Below are positions 11,902 to 20,593 of a stretch of 64,000 nucleotides of DNA, piece after piece. Position 1 is the stretch's first letter. Each line of letters starts with the position of its first letter. Made by a program: the position numbers and the translations under genes. The DNA is taken from NCBI RefSeq assembly GCF_001307035.1, contig NZ_LKIU01000005.1:1226300-1290299 (forward strand), in the 5' to 3' direction. The notes beneath the pieces were generated by a model, which saw only the letters and a list, made by a program, of their open reading frames with translations, did not search any database and was not told the DNA's origin. The DNA is from Arthrobacter sp. Edens01. GTDB lineage: Bacteria > Actinomycetota > Actinomycetes > Actinomycetales > Micrococcaceae.

Positions 11902-12978
11902 ATGCGCGTCTACCCCACGTTCTTCCGGGTTGTCTTCTCCGGAATGGACCCCGAAAAAGCCCACAAGATCGGTTATGAAGCCATCCGTGCGATGGCCTTT
12001 ACCCCGGCTGCCCCGGTACTGCGTGCCCTGACCCGGCCGTCGCCGGAGCTGGCCACGGAAGCACTGGGCCTCACGTTCCCGTCACCTTTTGGCCTTGCCG
12101 CGGGTTTCGACAAGGAAGGGGCTGCCGTTGTGGCACTGGCGAACCTGGGGTTCGGACACGTGGAACTGGGAACGGTTACGGCGCAGGCGCAGCCCGGAAA
12201 CGCCAAGCCCCGCCTGTTCCGGCTGGTCGAAGACCGTGCAGTCATCAACCGGATGGGGTTCAATAACGACGGCGCCGCCGCCGTCGCGCCGCGGGTCCGG
12301 AAAGCCGTGGACGGCCTGTACCGCCGCTGGGGCCGGACGCGCCCGATTGTCGGCGTGAACATCGGGAAGACCAAGAAGGTCGGGCTCGAGGATGCGGTGG
12401 AGGATTACCTTGCCAGCACGCGGCTCCTCGCCGCCGACGCCGACTACCTCGTGGTAAACGTGAGCTCCCCGAATACCCCGGGTCTGCGCCAGCTGCAGAG
12501 CATCGATTCGCTGCGTCCACTGCTGACCGAAGTGGGCCGCACAGCCGACGAGACGGCCGGAAGGCACGTGCCGCTGCTCGTCAAGATTGCGCCGGACCTC
12601 ACTGATGAAGACATTGACGACGTCGCACGGCTGGCCCTGGACCTGAACCTGGACGGGGTAGTTGCCACCAACACCACCATTCAGCGCGAGGGCCTGGTCA
12701 CTGACCCAGAGACTGTTATTGCTGCGGGCGTGGGCGGGCTGAGCGGTGCTCCGCTGAAGCAGAGGTCCCTTGAAGTGCTGCGCCGCCTGCGGGCCGCGCT
12801 GGGGGAGGGGCCGGTGATCATCTCCGTGGGCGGTGTTGAAACCGGAGACGATGTCCAGGAACGGCTCGACGCCGGCGCGAACCTGGTTCAGGGCTACACG
12901 GCCTTCCTGTATGAAGGTCCCTTCTGGGCCGGACGCATCAACCGGCGGGTCCGGCAGCTCCAGCGCCGCCGCGGCTAG
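11902..12978 (+). CDS. pyrD: Dihydroorotate dehydrogenase (quinone), class 2
   Basis: 358-residue class 2 DHODH, the membrane-associated flavoenzyme oxidising dihydroorotate to orotate with quinone in pyrimidine synthesis. The N-terminal helical quinone/membrane region (MRVYPTFFRVVFSGMDPEKA) identifies class 2. FMN-barrel motifs: GLAAGFDKEG, INRMGFNNDG, VNVSSPNTPGLR containing the catalytic Ser, and SVGGVETGDD. Monocistronic. It diverges from the alpha/beta hydrolase gene across about 80 bp and is closed by a strong terminator. Confidence 0.96.
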   Translation: MRVYPTFFRVVFSGMDPEKAHKIGYEAIRAMAFTPAAPVLRALTRPSPELATEALGLTFPSPFGLAAGFDKEGAAVVALANLGFGHVELGTVTAQAQPGNAKPRLFRLVEDRAVINRMGFNNDGAAAVAPRVRKAVDGLYRRWGRTRPIVGVNIGKTKKVGLEDAVEDYLASTRLLAADADYLVVNVSSPNTPGLRQLQSIDSLRPLLTEVGRTADETAGRHVPLLVKIAPDLTDEDIDDVARLALDLNLDGVVATNTTIQREGLVTDPETVIAAGVGGLSGAPLKQRSLEVLRRLRAALGEGPVIISVGGVETGDDVQERLDAGANLVQGYTAFLYEGPFWAGRINRRVRQLQRRRG

Positions 12979-13057
12979 TCTGCCGGGACGGCATCCGTCC
13001 GCCCAGCGCGGGGGATCCGGCGGTGACGGCGGGCGCCGGACACTATGCAGACACAGA

Positions 13058-13093
13058 AAAAGGGACCGGTTCAACAGTGAACCGGTCCCTTTT
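13058..13093. terminator. Bidirectional terminator pyrD / DUF3043
   Basis: AAAAGGGACCGGTTCA (13058-13073), loop ACAG, and its exact complement (13078-13093). The 16-bp stem has A-run and T-run flanks, so it works in both directions between convergent genes. Confidence 0.85.
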
Positions 13094-13110
13094 CCTGCTG
13101 TATGAGGCTG

Positions 13111-13713
13111 TTAGGAAACCTTGTCTCCGCGGCGCACCTGGGGCTTGGGCAGGCGGAACCGGCGCAGCTGCAGGGCGCGGGAGATCCCGTACCAGACGTC
13201 TCCCTGGTTGGGGGCGCCAAACTTTTCGGTGAGCCGGCGGCGCAGGAGGAAGCGGATGCGGAAGCTGTCGACCACCACCAGGACAATCAGTGCCCAGAAG
13301 GCCATCAGGATGAAGCTCTGGATAGTGAGGTTCTGGATGAAGCTGGCCACCACAAAGACGGCGGCGGCAATCATCACGAACTCGCCCACGTTCCAGCGGG
13401 CATCCACCACGTCACGGACAAAACGCCGGTTCGGTCCCTTGTCCCGCAGCGGAAGGTAACGCTCGTCGCCCGTATCGAGGGCAGCACGGGTCTTCAGGCG
13501 CTCCTCACGCATGGCGGCGCGGCTGGCTTCGCGGGCAGCCTTGCGGTCATTGGGCACCAGGGGACGCTTGCGGGCGGCAACCTGGTCCTTGCGCCTGGGG
13601 GTGGGAGCACCCTTGCCGGCGGAGGTGCCTGCCTTCGCTGACTCCGTGGCCTGGGCCGCTGCGTGGTCCACAGTTTCCTGCGCGGTGGGCGCTTCTTTCT
13701 TTCGTCCGAACAC
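13111..13713 (-). CDS. DUF3043 membrane protein
   Basis: 200-residue protein of the actinobacterial DUF3043 family, function unknown. A highly charged Ala/Arg/Lys-rich cytoplasmic N-terminal half (about residues 1-105) precedes two closely spaced transmembrane helices (about 113-133 and 137-157), then a basic C-terminal tail ending RRGDKVS. The start is GTG at 13713 with TATCCT ending 6 nt upstream, so the transcript is probably leaderless. It diverges from the M20 peptidase gene. Confidence 0.85.
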   Translation of the reverse strand: MFGRKKEAPTAQETVDHAAAQATESAKAGTSAGKGAPTPRRKDQVAARKRPLVPNDRKAAREASRAAMREERLKTRAALDTGDERYLPLRDKGPNRRFVRDVVDARWNVGEFVMIAAAVFVVASFIQNLTIQSFILMAFWALIVLVVVDSFRIRFLLRRRLTEKFGAPNQGDVWYGISRALQLRRFRLPKPQVRRGDKVS

Positions 13714-13841
13714 TCATCAAGGATACCTGACCCGCGCGTGGCCTGCGCGAGCTTACCGGTGGACGCCACATGGCTGCGGCGGCGGTACGGGGGAAGCGGG
13801 TGCCTCGAACCCGGCCGGGGTGCGGTTGTAGGGTTTGCCAT

Positions 13842-15248
13842 ATGACTTCGACACCCGAATCCTCCAGCAGCCTCCCGGACGAAGCTGCGCTGCGCAACAG
13901 CGTGGCCGCTGCCTTTCCCCGGACACTAGAAGACCTCACCAGGCTGGTTGCCATACCCGGCATCGCCTGGGATTCGTTTGACCCAGAGAACCTTGACCGT
14001 TCCGCAGACGCCGTGGCGGAGCTGCTCCGCGGCGCCGGACTGGACGACGTCCAGATCCTGCGGGTGGACAACAACGGCAAGCCGGGCGGGCCCGCCGTCG
14101 TCGCGCGCCGTCCGGCAGCCCCCGGCAAGCCGACCGTGCTGCTGTACGCCCACCACGACGTCCAGCCCCCGGGAGATCTTTCCCTCTGGGAAACCGAGCC
14201 GTTCACTGCGACGGAGCGCAACGGCCGGCTTTACGGGCGCGGCGCGGCCGATGACAAGGCCGGAATCATGGTCCACGTCGGAGCGCTGCGTGCCCTCGAC
14301 GAAGTCCTCGGCGCGGACTCCGGCGTCGGAATCACTTTCTTCATCGAAGGGGAGGAAGAAGCTGGTTCCCCCACCTTCCGCACGTTCCTGGAGACCCACC
14401 GCGACCTGCTGCAGGCCGACGTCATTGTCGTCGCAGACTCCGGCAACTGGAAGGTGGGCACTCCGGCGCTCACCACCAGCCTCCGCGGCCTTGTTGACGG
14501 AACCTTCGAGGTGCGCGTACTCGGCCACGCAGTGCACTCGGGCATGTTCGGAGGTCCGGTACTGGACGCACCGACCCTGCTCGCCCGGCTGATCGCCACT
14601 TTCCACGACGAACGCGGCAACCTCGCCATCGAAGGCCTGGAAGGGTTTGACGACGCAGAGGTGGATTACCCGGAGGAGGACTTCCGACAGGATTCTTCCG
14701 TCCTGGATTCGGTCCGGCTGGCGGGGGAGGGGTCTATCGCCTCAAGGCTCTGGACCAAACCCGCACTGTCCATCATCGGCATCGATGTTCCCTCGGTCGC
14801 CATGTCTTCGAACACGATCCAGCCTTCGGCGCGTGCCAAGTTCAGCATGCGCCTTGCGCCTGAACAGGATCCGGAAGCGGCCATGGACGCCATGGCCCGC
14901 CACCTGGCAGCCAATGCGCCGTTCGGTGCAGAGGTTGTGTTTACACCGGGGGAGCGGGGCAACGCCTTCGCCACCGACACTGCGGCACCCGCGGCCCAGA
15001 CCGCACTGTGGGCACTTGAAGCGGCCTGGGGCACCAAACCCGTGGAGATGGGTGTCGGCGGCTCCATTCCCTTCATCGCCGATCTCGTGGAGGTGTTCCC
15101 GGCAGCCCAGATCCTGATCACCGGGGTGGAAGATCCTGATTCGCGGGCACACTCGGCCAACGAGTCGCTGCACCTGGATGATTTCCGGAACGCCGTCCTC
15201 GCGGAGGCCCTGCTTTTGGCACGCCTGGGAATGCCCGAAACCCCTTAG
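13842..15248 (+). CDS. M20 family dipeptidase/peptidase
   Basis: 468-residue zinc peptidase of family M20 (PepV/CNDP-like). Metal ligands are visible: YAHHDVQP (His104, Asp106), GAADDKAG (bridging Asp137/138), and EGEEEAGSP with catalytic Glu and metal Glu (about 169-173). A lid/dimerisation insertion lies between about 210 and 345. Probably cytosolic hydrolysis of dipeptides; substrate not determined by sequence. The start ATG at 13842 has TAGGGT ending 7 nt upstream and no Shine-Dalgarno, suggesting leaderless expression. Confidence 0.9.
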   Translation: MTSTPESSSSLPDEAALRNSVAAAFPRTLEDLTRLVAIPGIAWDSFDPENLDRSADAVAELLRGAGLDDVQILRVDNNGKPGGPAVVARRPAAPGKPTVLLYAHHDVQPPGDLSLWETEPFTATERNGRLYGRGAADDKAGIMVHVGALRALDEVLGADSGVGITFFIEGEEEAGSPTFRTFLETHRDLLQADVIVVADSGNWKVGTPALTTSLRGLVDGTFEVRVLGHAVHSGMFGGPVLDAPTLLARLIATFHDERGNLAIEGLEGFDDAEVDYPEEDFRQDSSVLDSVRLAGEGSIASRLWTKPALSIIGIDVPSVAMSSNTIQPSARAKFSMRLAPEQDPEAAMDAMARHLAANAPFGAEVVFTPGERGNAFATDTAAPAAQTALWALEAAWGTKPVEMGVGGSIPFIADLVEVFPAAQILITGVEDPDSRAHSANESLHLDDFRNAVLAEALLLARLGMPETP

Positions 15249-15357
15249 GCCGTTAGAGCTGTAGGGGTGCGCCGACGTACCATTGAGTGAACTGGCTCCG
15301 GTCCCGTTAGCCGACGGCACAAACGGGACCGGGCGCCCGGACGGAAAGAGAGAAGCA

Positions 15358-15747
15358 ATGAGCACTTCCACGAGTGAGAACGCTGGCCTGGTTGGAACCG
15401 AAGCAGCCGAAGAACTGCCCACGCACGACGTGATGCTGTCCGAGGTTGCCGCCGGCAAGGTCCGCTCCCTCCTTGAGCAGGAGGGCCGCACTGACCTGCG
15501 GCTGCGGGTTGCCGTTCAGCCCGGGGGCTGCTCGGGCCTGATCTACCAGCTTTACTTCGACGAGCGTGTGCTCGACGGCGATGCGGTTCGCGACTTCGAC
15601 GGCGTTGAGGTCATCGTCGACAAGATGAGCGTGCCGTACCTGGCCGGAGCCTCGATCGATTTCGAAGATACGATTTCAAAGCAGGGTTTCACCATCGACA
15701 ACCCCAACGCCGGTGGCTCCTGCGCCTGTGGAGACTCCTTCCACTAG
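15358..15747 (+). CDS. erpA: A-type iron-sulfur cluster carrier/insertion protein
   Basis: 129-residue HesB/IscA-family protein that passes Fe-S clusters to apo-enzymes. The three conserved cysteines are in place: one in GGCSG and two in the C-terminal SCACGDSFH. The N-terminal 28 residues are a variable extension. An AGAGAG Shine-Dalgarno precedes the ATG. It lies just upstream of ctaC; in actinobacteria this gene regularly neighbours the cytochrome oxidase genes, which fits supply of clusters to respiratory proteins such as the Rieske subunit. The symbol erpA is by family resemblance. Confidence 0.88.
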   Translation: MSTSTSENAGLVGTEAAEELPTHDVMLSEVAAGKVRSLLEQEGRTDLRLRVAVQPGGCSGLIYQLYFDERVLDGDAVRDFDGVEVIVDKMSVPYLAGASIDFEDTISKQGFTIDNPNAGGSCACGDSFH

Positions 15748-15757
15748 GCCCGAAAAC

Positions 15758-15773
15758 ACGGCTTTCGAGCCGT
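15758..15773 (+). terminator. UUCG-loop hairpin after erpA
   Basis: ACGGCT-TTCG-AGCCGT: a 6-bp stem with a stable UUCG tetraloop, 11 bp after the stop codon. Weak intrinsic terminator, since only a short A/T stretch follows. Confidence 0.5.
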
Positions 15774-15933
15774 AATAGAGGGTATTTTGCCCGGCACGCG
15801 GTGCAGTCTGTCACTGGACAGCACCGCGTCCGGGGTAAGCTCTACACGTAGTAGTAAAACTGATCGTGCGCAGCTGGGGGGATTTTTCTGTCCGCTGTGC
15901 CGCACTTGCACGTAACAAGAGGAAGGGCCGTCT

Positions 15934-16779
15934 GTGAGTTCGCAGGACCGAACCAGCAGCCGACGCGCCAGGATCTTAAAGATCTCAGCCGTAACGTCGG
16001 CCGGCGCGTTGTTTTTATCGGGTTGTTCATCAGATGTCCAAAAGGGCTGGCTGCCCACGGAACGGGACACCACCAACCACACCGGCCGCATCATGGACCT
16101 CTGGGTCAATTCATGGATTGCCGCGCTGGCCGTTGGTATCCTCACCTGGGGCCTGATCCTCTGGTGCATCATTGCCTACCGCCGCAGGAAGAATGAGACC
16201 GGCTACCCGCGCCAGCTCAGCTACAACCTGCCGCTGGAAATCTTCTACACGGCGATTCCGCTGTTCATGGTCCTGGTGCTCTTCTTCTTCACCGACCAGG
16301 ACATCCGCGCCCTCGATGCCCGCGACGATAACCCGGACGTTATTGTGGACGTCCGCGGCAAGCAGTGGGCCTGGGACTTCAACTATGTCAAGGAAGACAA
16401 GTACTACAGCGGTGTCCAGGTAAACCTGGACGGCGAGGAAAAGTCCCAGGACGAATTCCCCACGCTGTACCTGCCTGTCAACAAGTCTGTTGAACTGCAG
16501 CTGAACTCCCGCGATGTCATCCACTCGTTCTGGGTACCGGCATTCCTGCAGAAGCGCGACATGATTCCGGGCCGCACCAACTACATCACCCTCACCCCGC
16601 AGCAGGAGGGCACCTTCGAAGGCAAGTGTGCCGAACTCTGCGGCGAGTACCACTCTGAAATGCTCTTCAACGTGAAGGTCGTCTCCGAGGCCGAGTACGA
16701 GGCCTACGTGGCCACGCTGGAAGATGGCCAGCTGGGCGCTGAATACGACCGCAACACCAACCTGAATCCGACGAAGTAA
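15934..16779 (+). CDS. ctaC: Cytochrome c oxidase subunit II
   Basis: 281-residue subunit II of the aa3-type terminal oxidase. The signal sequence ends in lipobox LSGC, so the mature protein is probably a lipoprotein; two transmembrane helices (about 55-78 and 95-118) follow. The external cupredoxin domain has the CuA ligands: DVIHSFWVP and [12 protein letters not shown]. It receives electrons from the bcc complex, and no cytochrome c domain is fused, as expected for a bcc-aa3 supercomplex. GTG start with GAGGAAGGG upstream. First gene of ctaC-ctaD-ctaF. Confidence 0.96.
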   Translation: MSSQDRTSSRRARILKISAVTSAGALFLSGCSSDVQKGWLPTERDTTNHTGRIMDLWVNSWIAALAVGILTWGLILWCIIAYRRRKNETGYPRQLSYNLPLEIFYTAIPLFMVLVLFFFTDQDIRALDARDDNPDVIVDVRGKQWAWDFNYVKEDKYYSGVQVNLDGEEKSQDEFPTLYLPVNKSVELQLNSRDVIHSFWVPAFLQKRDMIPGRTNYITLTPQQEGTFEGKCAELCGEYHSEMLFNVKVVSEAEYEAYVATLEDGQLGAEYDRNTNLNPTK

Positions 16780-16798
16780 AGGAGGTAGGAGGAAAGCT

Positions 16799-18526
16799 AT
16801 GACTACCCTGGAATACACTTCGGAGGAAGCAGGCACCCGGGTCGCCCCGCGCGTCGTGCCGGTCTCCAAGGGACGCATCGTCGTCAATTGGATCACCTCC
16901 ACTGACCACAAGACCATCGGGTACATGTACCTGATCGCGTCATTCATATTCTTCTGCCTCGGCGGCGTGATGGCCCTGGTCATCCGTGCCGAGCTGTTTG
17001 AACCCGGTATGCAGATCCTGCAGACCAAGGAACAGTACAACCAGCTGTTCACCATGCATGGCACCGTCATGCTGCTGATGTTTGCAACCCCGCTGTTCTC
17101 CGGCTTCGCCAACGTGATGATGCCGCTGCAGATCGGTGCTCCCGATGTTGCCTTCCCGCGACTGAACGCGCTTGCGTTCTGGTTCTTCCTCTTCGGAAGC
17201 ATCATTGCCGTGTCCGGGTTCATCACCCCGCAGGGCGCCGCGTCCTTTGGCTGGTTCGCTTACGCACCGTTGTCCAATACAACGTTCTCGCCAGGTGTCG
17301 GCGGTGACCTCTGGGTCTTTGGCCTTGCACTTTCGGGCTTCGGTACCATCCTCGGTGCAGTCAACTTCATCACCACGATCATCTGCATGCGTGCCCCGGG
17401 CATGACCATGTGGCGTATGCCGATCTTCACCTGGAACACCCTGGTGACCGGTATCCTCATCCTGATGGCGTTCCCGCCGCTGGCTGCCGCACTGTTTGCA
17501 CTGGGTGCTGACCGCCGCTTCGGGGCTCACATCTTTGATCCGGAAAACGGCGGAGCTGTTCTCTGGCAGCACCTGTTCTGGTTCTTCGGCCACCCCGAGG
17601 TGTACATCATCGCCCTGCCGTTCTTCGGCATCGTCTCGGAGATCTTCCCGGTCTTCAGCCGCAAGCCGATCTTCGGCTACAAGGGCCTGGTTTACGCAAC
17701 GATCGCCATTGCTGCCCTGTCCGTGACCGTGTGGGCACACCACATGTACGTGACCGGCGCCGTCATGCTGCCGTTCTTCGCCTTCATGACCATGCTGATC
17801 GCCGTTCCAACAGGCGTGAAGTTCTTCAACTGGATCGGCACCATGTGGCGCGGATCGATCACGTTTGAGACGCCGATGCTCTGGAGCATCGGCTTCCTGA
17901 TCACCTTCCTCTTCGGTGGCCTGACCGGCATCATCCTCTCCGCTCCGCCGCTGGACTTCCACGTGTCGGACACCTACTTCGTGGTTGCGCACTTCCACTA
18001 CGTGGTCTTCGGTACCGTCGTCTTCGCGATGTTCGCAGGCTTCTACTTCTGGTGGCCCAAGTGGACCGGCAAGATGCTCAACGAACGCCTCGGCAAGATC
18101 CACTTCTGGCTCCTGTTCCTGGGCTTCCACGGCACGTTCATGATCCAGCACTGGCTGGGCGTCATCGGCATGCCGCGCCGCTACGCTGACTACCTCGTGG
18201 AAGACAACTTCACCGCGATGAACCAGTTCTCCACGATCGCCTCCTTCGTCCTGGGTGCCTCACTGATTCCGTTCTTCTGGAACGTCTACATCACCTGGCG
18301 CCACGGCAAGAAGGTTGAAGTTGATGACCCGTGGGGCTTCGGTGCCTCGCTCGAGTGGGCTACTTCCTGCCCGCCGCCGCGCCACAACTTCACGTCGCTG
18401 CCCCGAATCCGTTCGGAGCGTCCGGCCCTGGACCTGCACCACCCGGAACTGCAGCAGACCGTCACCAACGAGTCCGCACCCGGCCAGGTCTACGGTTCGG
18501 CTGACCGCAAGGAGAGCGTCAAGTGA
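16799..18526 (+). CDS. ctaD: Cytochrome c oxidase subunit I
   Basis: 575-residue heme-copper oxidase catalytic subunit with about 12 membrane helices. Ligands: TMHGTVMLL (low-spin heme His), [10 protein letters not shown] (CuB His and cross-linked Tyr), HH in WAHHMYVTG (CuB), and HFHYVVFG (both heme a and a3 His). The HPEVY...D/K channel signature marks an A-type oxidase. A very strong ribosome site (GGAGGTAGGAGGAAAG) lies 3 nt before the ATG. It overlaps ctaF by 4 bp. Confidence 0.98.
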   Translation: MTTLEYTSEEAGTRVAPRVVPVSKGRIVVNWITSTDHKTIGYMYLIASFIFFCLGGVMALVIRAELFEPGMQILQTKEQYNQLFTMHGTVMLLMFATPLFSGFANVMMPLQIGAPDVAFPRLNALAFWFFLFGSIIAVSGFITPQGAASFGWFAYAPLSNTTFSPGVGGDLWVFGLALSGFGTILGAVNFITTIICMRAPGMTMWRMPIFTWNTLVTGILILMAFPPLAAALFALGADRRFGAHIFDPENGGAVLWQHLFWFFGHPEVYIIALPFFGIVSEIFPVFSRKPIFGYKGLVYATIAIAALSVTVWAHHMYVTGAVMLPFFAFMTMLIAVPTGVKFFNWIGTMWRGSITFETPMLWSIGFLITFLFGGLTGIILSAPPLDFHVSDTYFVVAHFHYVVFGTVVFAMFAGFYFWWPKWTGKMLNERLGKIHFWLLFLGFHGTFMIQHWLGVIGMPRRYADYLVEDNFTAMNQFSTIASFVLGASLIPFFWNVYITWRHGKKVEVDDPWGFGASLEWATSCPPPRHNFTSLPRIRSERPALDLHHPELQQTVTNESAPGQVYGSADRKESVK

Positions 18527-18924
18527 AAATCGAGGCAAAGCTCTTCCTCCTGATGGCTCCGTTCTTCGCAGTCGTTGGCGTTGTCTACGGCTACCTCGTG
18601 GACTGGATGGAACCGGTTGGCTTCCTTGCACTGTTCCTGACCGCCGGCATGTCCCTGATGATCGGGTACTACCTGATGTTCACGGCTCGCCGCGTGGGCA
18701 TGCGTCCGGAAGACCGGCTTGATGCTGAAATTCACGAAGGATCCGGCGAACAGGGGTTCTTCAGCCCCTGGAGCTGGTGGCCGCTGGTCCTGGCGACCGC
18801 CTGCGCCGGTGGATTCCTCGGCCTCGCAGTGGGCTGGTGGGTGCTGTTCATCAGCGCCGGCCTGGCAGTTGTGGGACTTGTTGGCTGGGTCTACGAATAC
18901 AGCCGCGGCAACCACGCACACTAG
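18523..18924 (+). CDS. ctaF: Cytochrome c oxidase subunit IV (actinobacterial type)
   Basis: 133-residue membrane protein with four predicted helices, matching the actinobacterial subunit IV (CtaF) that stabilises the bcc-aa3 supercomplex. The GTG start overlaps the ctaD stop (GTGA), so the two are translationally coupled. Last gene of the ctaCDF operon, closed by a strong terminator. Confidence 0.93.
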   Translation: MKIEAKLFLLMAPFFAVVGVVYGYLVDWMEPVGFLALFLTAGMSLMIGYYLMFTARRVGMRPEDRLDAEIHEGSGEQGFFSPWSWWPLVLATACAGGFLGLAVGWWVLFISAGLAVVGLVGWVYEYSRGNHAH

Positions 18925-18952
18925 GCTCACGCCCGGTAACTAAGATCAGTTG

Positions 18953-18994
18953 AACCGAAGGACCCGCAGGAAACTGCGGGTCCTTCGGTTTTTT
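18953..18994 (+). terminator. Intrinsic terminator of ctaCDF
   Basis: CCGAAGGACCCGCAG (18955-18969), loop GAAA, exact complement (18974-18988), then six T. A 15-bp stem (17 with the flanking A-T pairs) capped by a GNRA tetraloop. Confidence 0.92.
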
Positions 18995-19098
18995 GTGGTC
19001 CGGGGCGGCTCCGGGCCTAGCCGGCCGCCGGCTGTGTTCCCGGTATCCTTGGAGGAGCACCAATTCCCAGGAAGGCCTCCGCACCCAATGCCCGACCG

Positions 19099-19113
19099 CA
19101 CAGAGACTCTGTG
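19099..19113 (+). promoter_or_regulatory. Palindrome upstream of the GntR gene
   Basis: CACAGAG-A-CTCTGTG, a perfect 7+1+7 inverted repeat, 11 bp before the proposed GntR start. Candidate self-operator. Confidence 0.4.
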
Positions 19114-19124
19114 AGCACCCTGTT

Positions 19125-19922
19125 GTGATCAAACGCGCGCTGAGGGCCTTCCCTGAGGGCATCGACCCCAAGTCCGGTGTGCCCAAGCACAGGCAGCTGG
19201 AGGAAATCCTGCGCAGGTTCGTAGCCCAGCACGCGCCTCCCGGAACGGCAGTACCTTCCGAGCGGGAGCTTGCCGAACACTTCAAAGTGGCCCGCATGAC
19301 CGTCCGGCAGGCCATCGATGCCCTGGTCGCAGACGAAGTCCTGGAGCGCGTCGTAGGAATCGGGACGTTCGTTGCCCGGCAGAAGATGGACCTCCAGATC
19401 AAGCTCACGTCCTACAGCGAGGAGATGCACCGCCGCGGGATGGTGCCCGACGCGCGGGTTCTCACCTTTGAGCAGGTGCCGGCATCCCATCTGGTAGCTC
19501 GCGAGCTGCAGATTGACCAGGGACAGCCCGTGATCCGGTTCCGCCGCCAGCTGCTGGCCGACGGGGAACCGATGAGTGTCGACGAGAACTTCATCCCGGC
19601 GTGGCACGTACCCGGCATGCTCGAGGAAGAGCCGCCGACGTCGCTCTACCGCGTGCTCAGCGAGCGGTACGGGATGGTGATCGAGTGGGGCGAGGACACC
19701 ATCGAGGCTACGGCAGCAACAGCTTCCACCGCGCGCCTGCTCAACGTGGACCTCGGAGCGCCGCTGCTGAAGATCCAGCGCCATGCCTATGTTTCCCGGT
19801 CCATGGTGGACTACTCGGTCTCTTACTACCGTGCTGACCGCTACAAGCTCTGGGTGCCCCTTCAGCGTCCAGGAATCCGGACACCGCGCACTTACCACCC
19901 CGGCCGCCACCAGGCGACCTGA
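19125..19922 (+). CDS. GntR/HutC-family transcriptional regulator (UTRA domain)
   Basis: 265-residue one-component regulator. N-terminal GntR winged helix (about 15-85, with VPSERELAEHFKVARMTVRQ) and C-terminal UTRA effector domain (about 100-255), HutC subfamily. The architecture, the LTSYSEEMHRRG linker and the YRADRYKLWVPLQRP end resemble DasR-like sensors of amino-sugar phosphates, but the effector cannot be assigned. GTG at 19125 is the most sensible start: the frame is open to 18993 but the upstream part has no domain. A 15-bp perfect palindrome just upstream may be its own operator. It lies between the two respiratory blocks, followed after 23 bp by a small gene with which it probably forms an operon. 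Confidence 0.85.
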   Translation: MIKRALRAFPEGIDPKSGVPKHRQLEEILRRFVAQHAPPGTAVPSERELAEHFKVARMTVRQAIDALVADEVLERVVGIGTFVARQKMDLQIKLTSYSEEMHRRGMVPDARVLTFEQVPASHLVARELQIDQGQPVIRFRRQLLADGEPMSVDENFIPAWHVPGMLEEEPPTSLYRVLSERYGMVIEWGEDTIEATAATASTARLLNVDLGAPLLKIQRHAYVSRSMVDYSVSYYRADRYKLWVPLQRPGIRTPRTYHPGRHQAT

Positions 19923-19945
19923 ACCAAGAATGGAGGGATCGCCGA

Positions 19946-20503
19946 ATGGAGATCCTGAGGATGTACAAGCAGGACCCGCCCCGGGGAATGCTCTTTAGGG
20001 AAGCCGTCTACGAGCCGGAGGACGGTTCGCTGATGGTGACCAAGGGCCGGGTTGGACACGAAGGCACTGTATCCATCCGCGAGAACGTAGACAGCACAGA
20101 CTCACAGAGACTGCTGAAGGAATTCGCGGAGGCGGGTGCAGGGGAGGGGTTTGCCGAGATCCCCGAAGACCAGCATCACTGGGTGATCGCGCAGTACGCC
20201 CTGAAGTCCAAGGACGGAACCGAACGCGACCGGTACCTGGAACACAAGGCCTCGACGGCCATTGGCACGTATTTCGCGTGGCGGGGCCTCGGCTCCGTCG
20301 AAGAGTCTGGCTTCAGCCCGTACAAGCTGAACATCCTGTGCCTGGTGCCTGACGTGAAGCTTGCCGTGAAGGGGATTCAGGTAGCCATCCGGGAGAGCCG
20401 CCTGGACTTCACCAAACTAAGCATTGGCTCGGCGCCGTTCGCGGACCTGGAGCATCCGGTGCGCCGGTACCCTCTGCCCTCCAGGGTTCCGTTCGAGCTT
20501 TAG
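19946..20503 (+). CDS. WGR-like domain protein of unknown function
   Basis: 185-residue soluble protein. About residues 14-70 resemble a WGR domain: an FREAVYEPEDG strand pair, then KGRVGHEGTV in place of the usual WGRVGTxGQ, then LLKEFAEAGAGEGF. WGR domains occur in PARPs and MolR-type regulators and can contact nucleic acids. The central Trp is replaced by Lys here, so this is a divergent member at best. The C-terminal half has no domain I recognise. GGAGGG precedes the ATG by 8 nt. Probably co-transcribed with the GntR regulator. Confidence 0.7.
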   Translation: MEILRMYKQDPPRGMLFREAVYEPEDGSLMVTKGRVGHEGTVSIRENVDSTDSQRLLKEFAEAGAGEGFAEIPEDQHHWVIAQYALKSKDGTERDRYLEHKASTAIGTYFAWRGLGSVEESGFSPYKLNILCLVPDVKLAVKGIQVAIRESRLDFTKLSIGSAPFADLEHPVRRYPLPSRVPFEL

Positions 20504-20544
20504 GCGGAAGGCGTCCAGCCCTTTTACTTCTCCTGAACAACGAA

Positions 20545-20579
20545 GAAGCCCCCGGCCAGCAATGCTGGCCGGGGGCTTC
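20545..20579. terminator. Bidirectional terminator before qcrB
   Basis: GAAGCCCCCGGCCAGC (20545-20560), loop AAT, exact complement (20564-20579). The 16-bp stem separates the convergent WGR-like and qcrB genes. Confidence 0.85.
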
Positions 20580-20593
20580 CGTCGATATTGGTG

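Noticed and set aside
16940-18151. A 403-codon open frame on - across ctaD
   Set aside because: Antisense of ctaD, with a charged low-complexity translation and no start signal.
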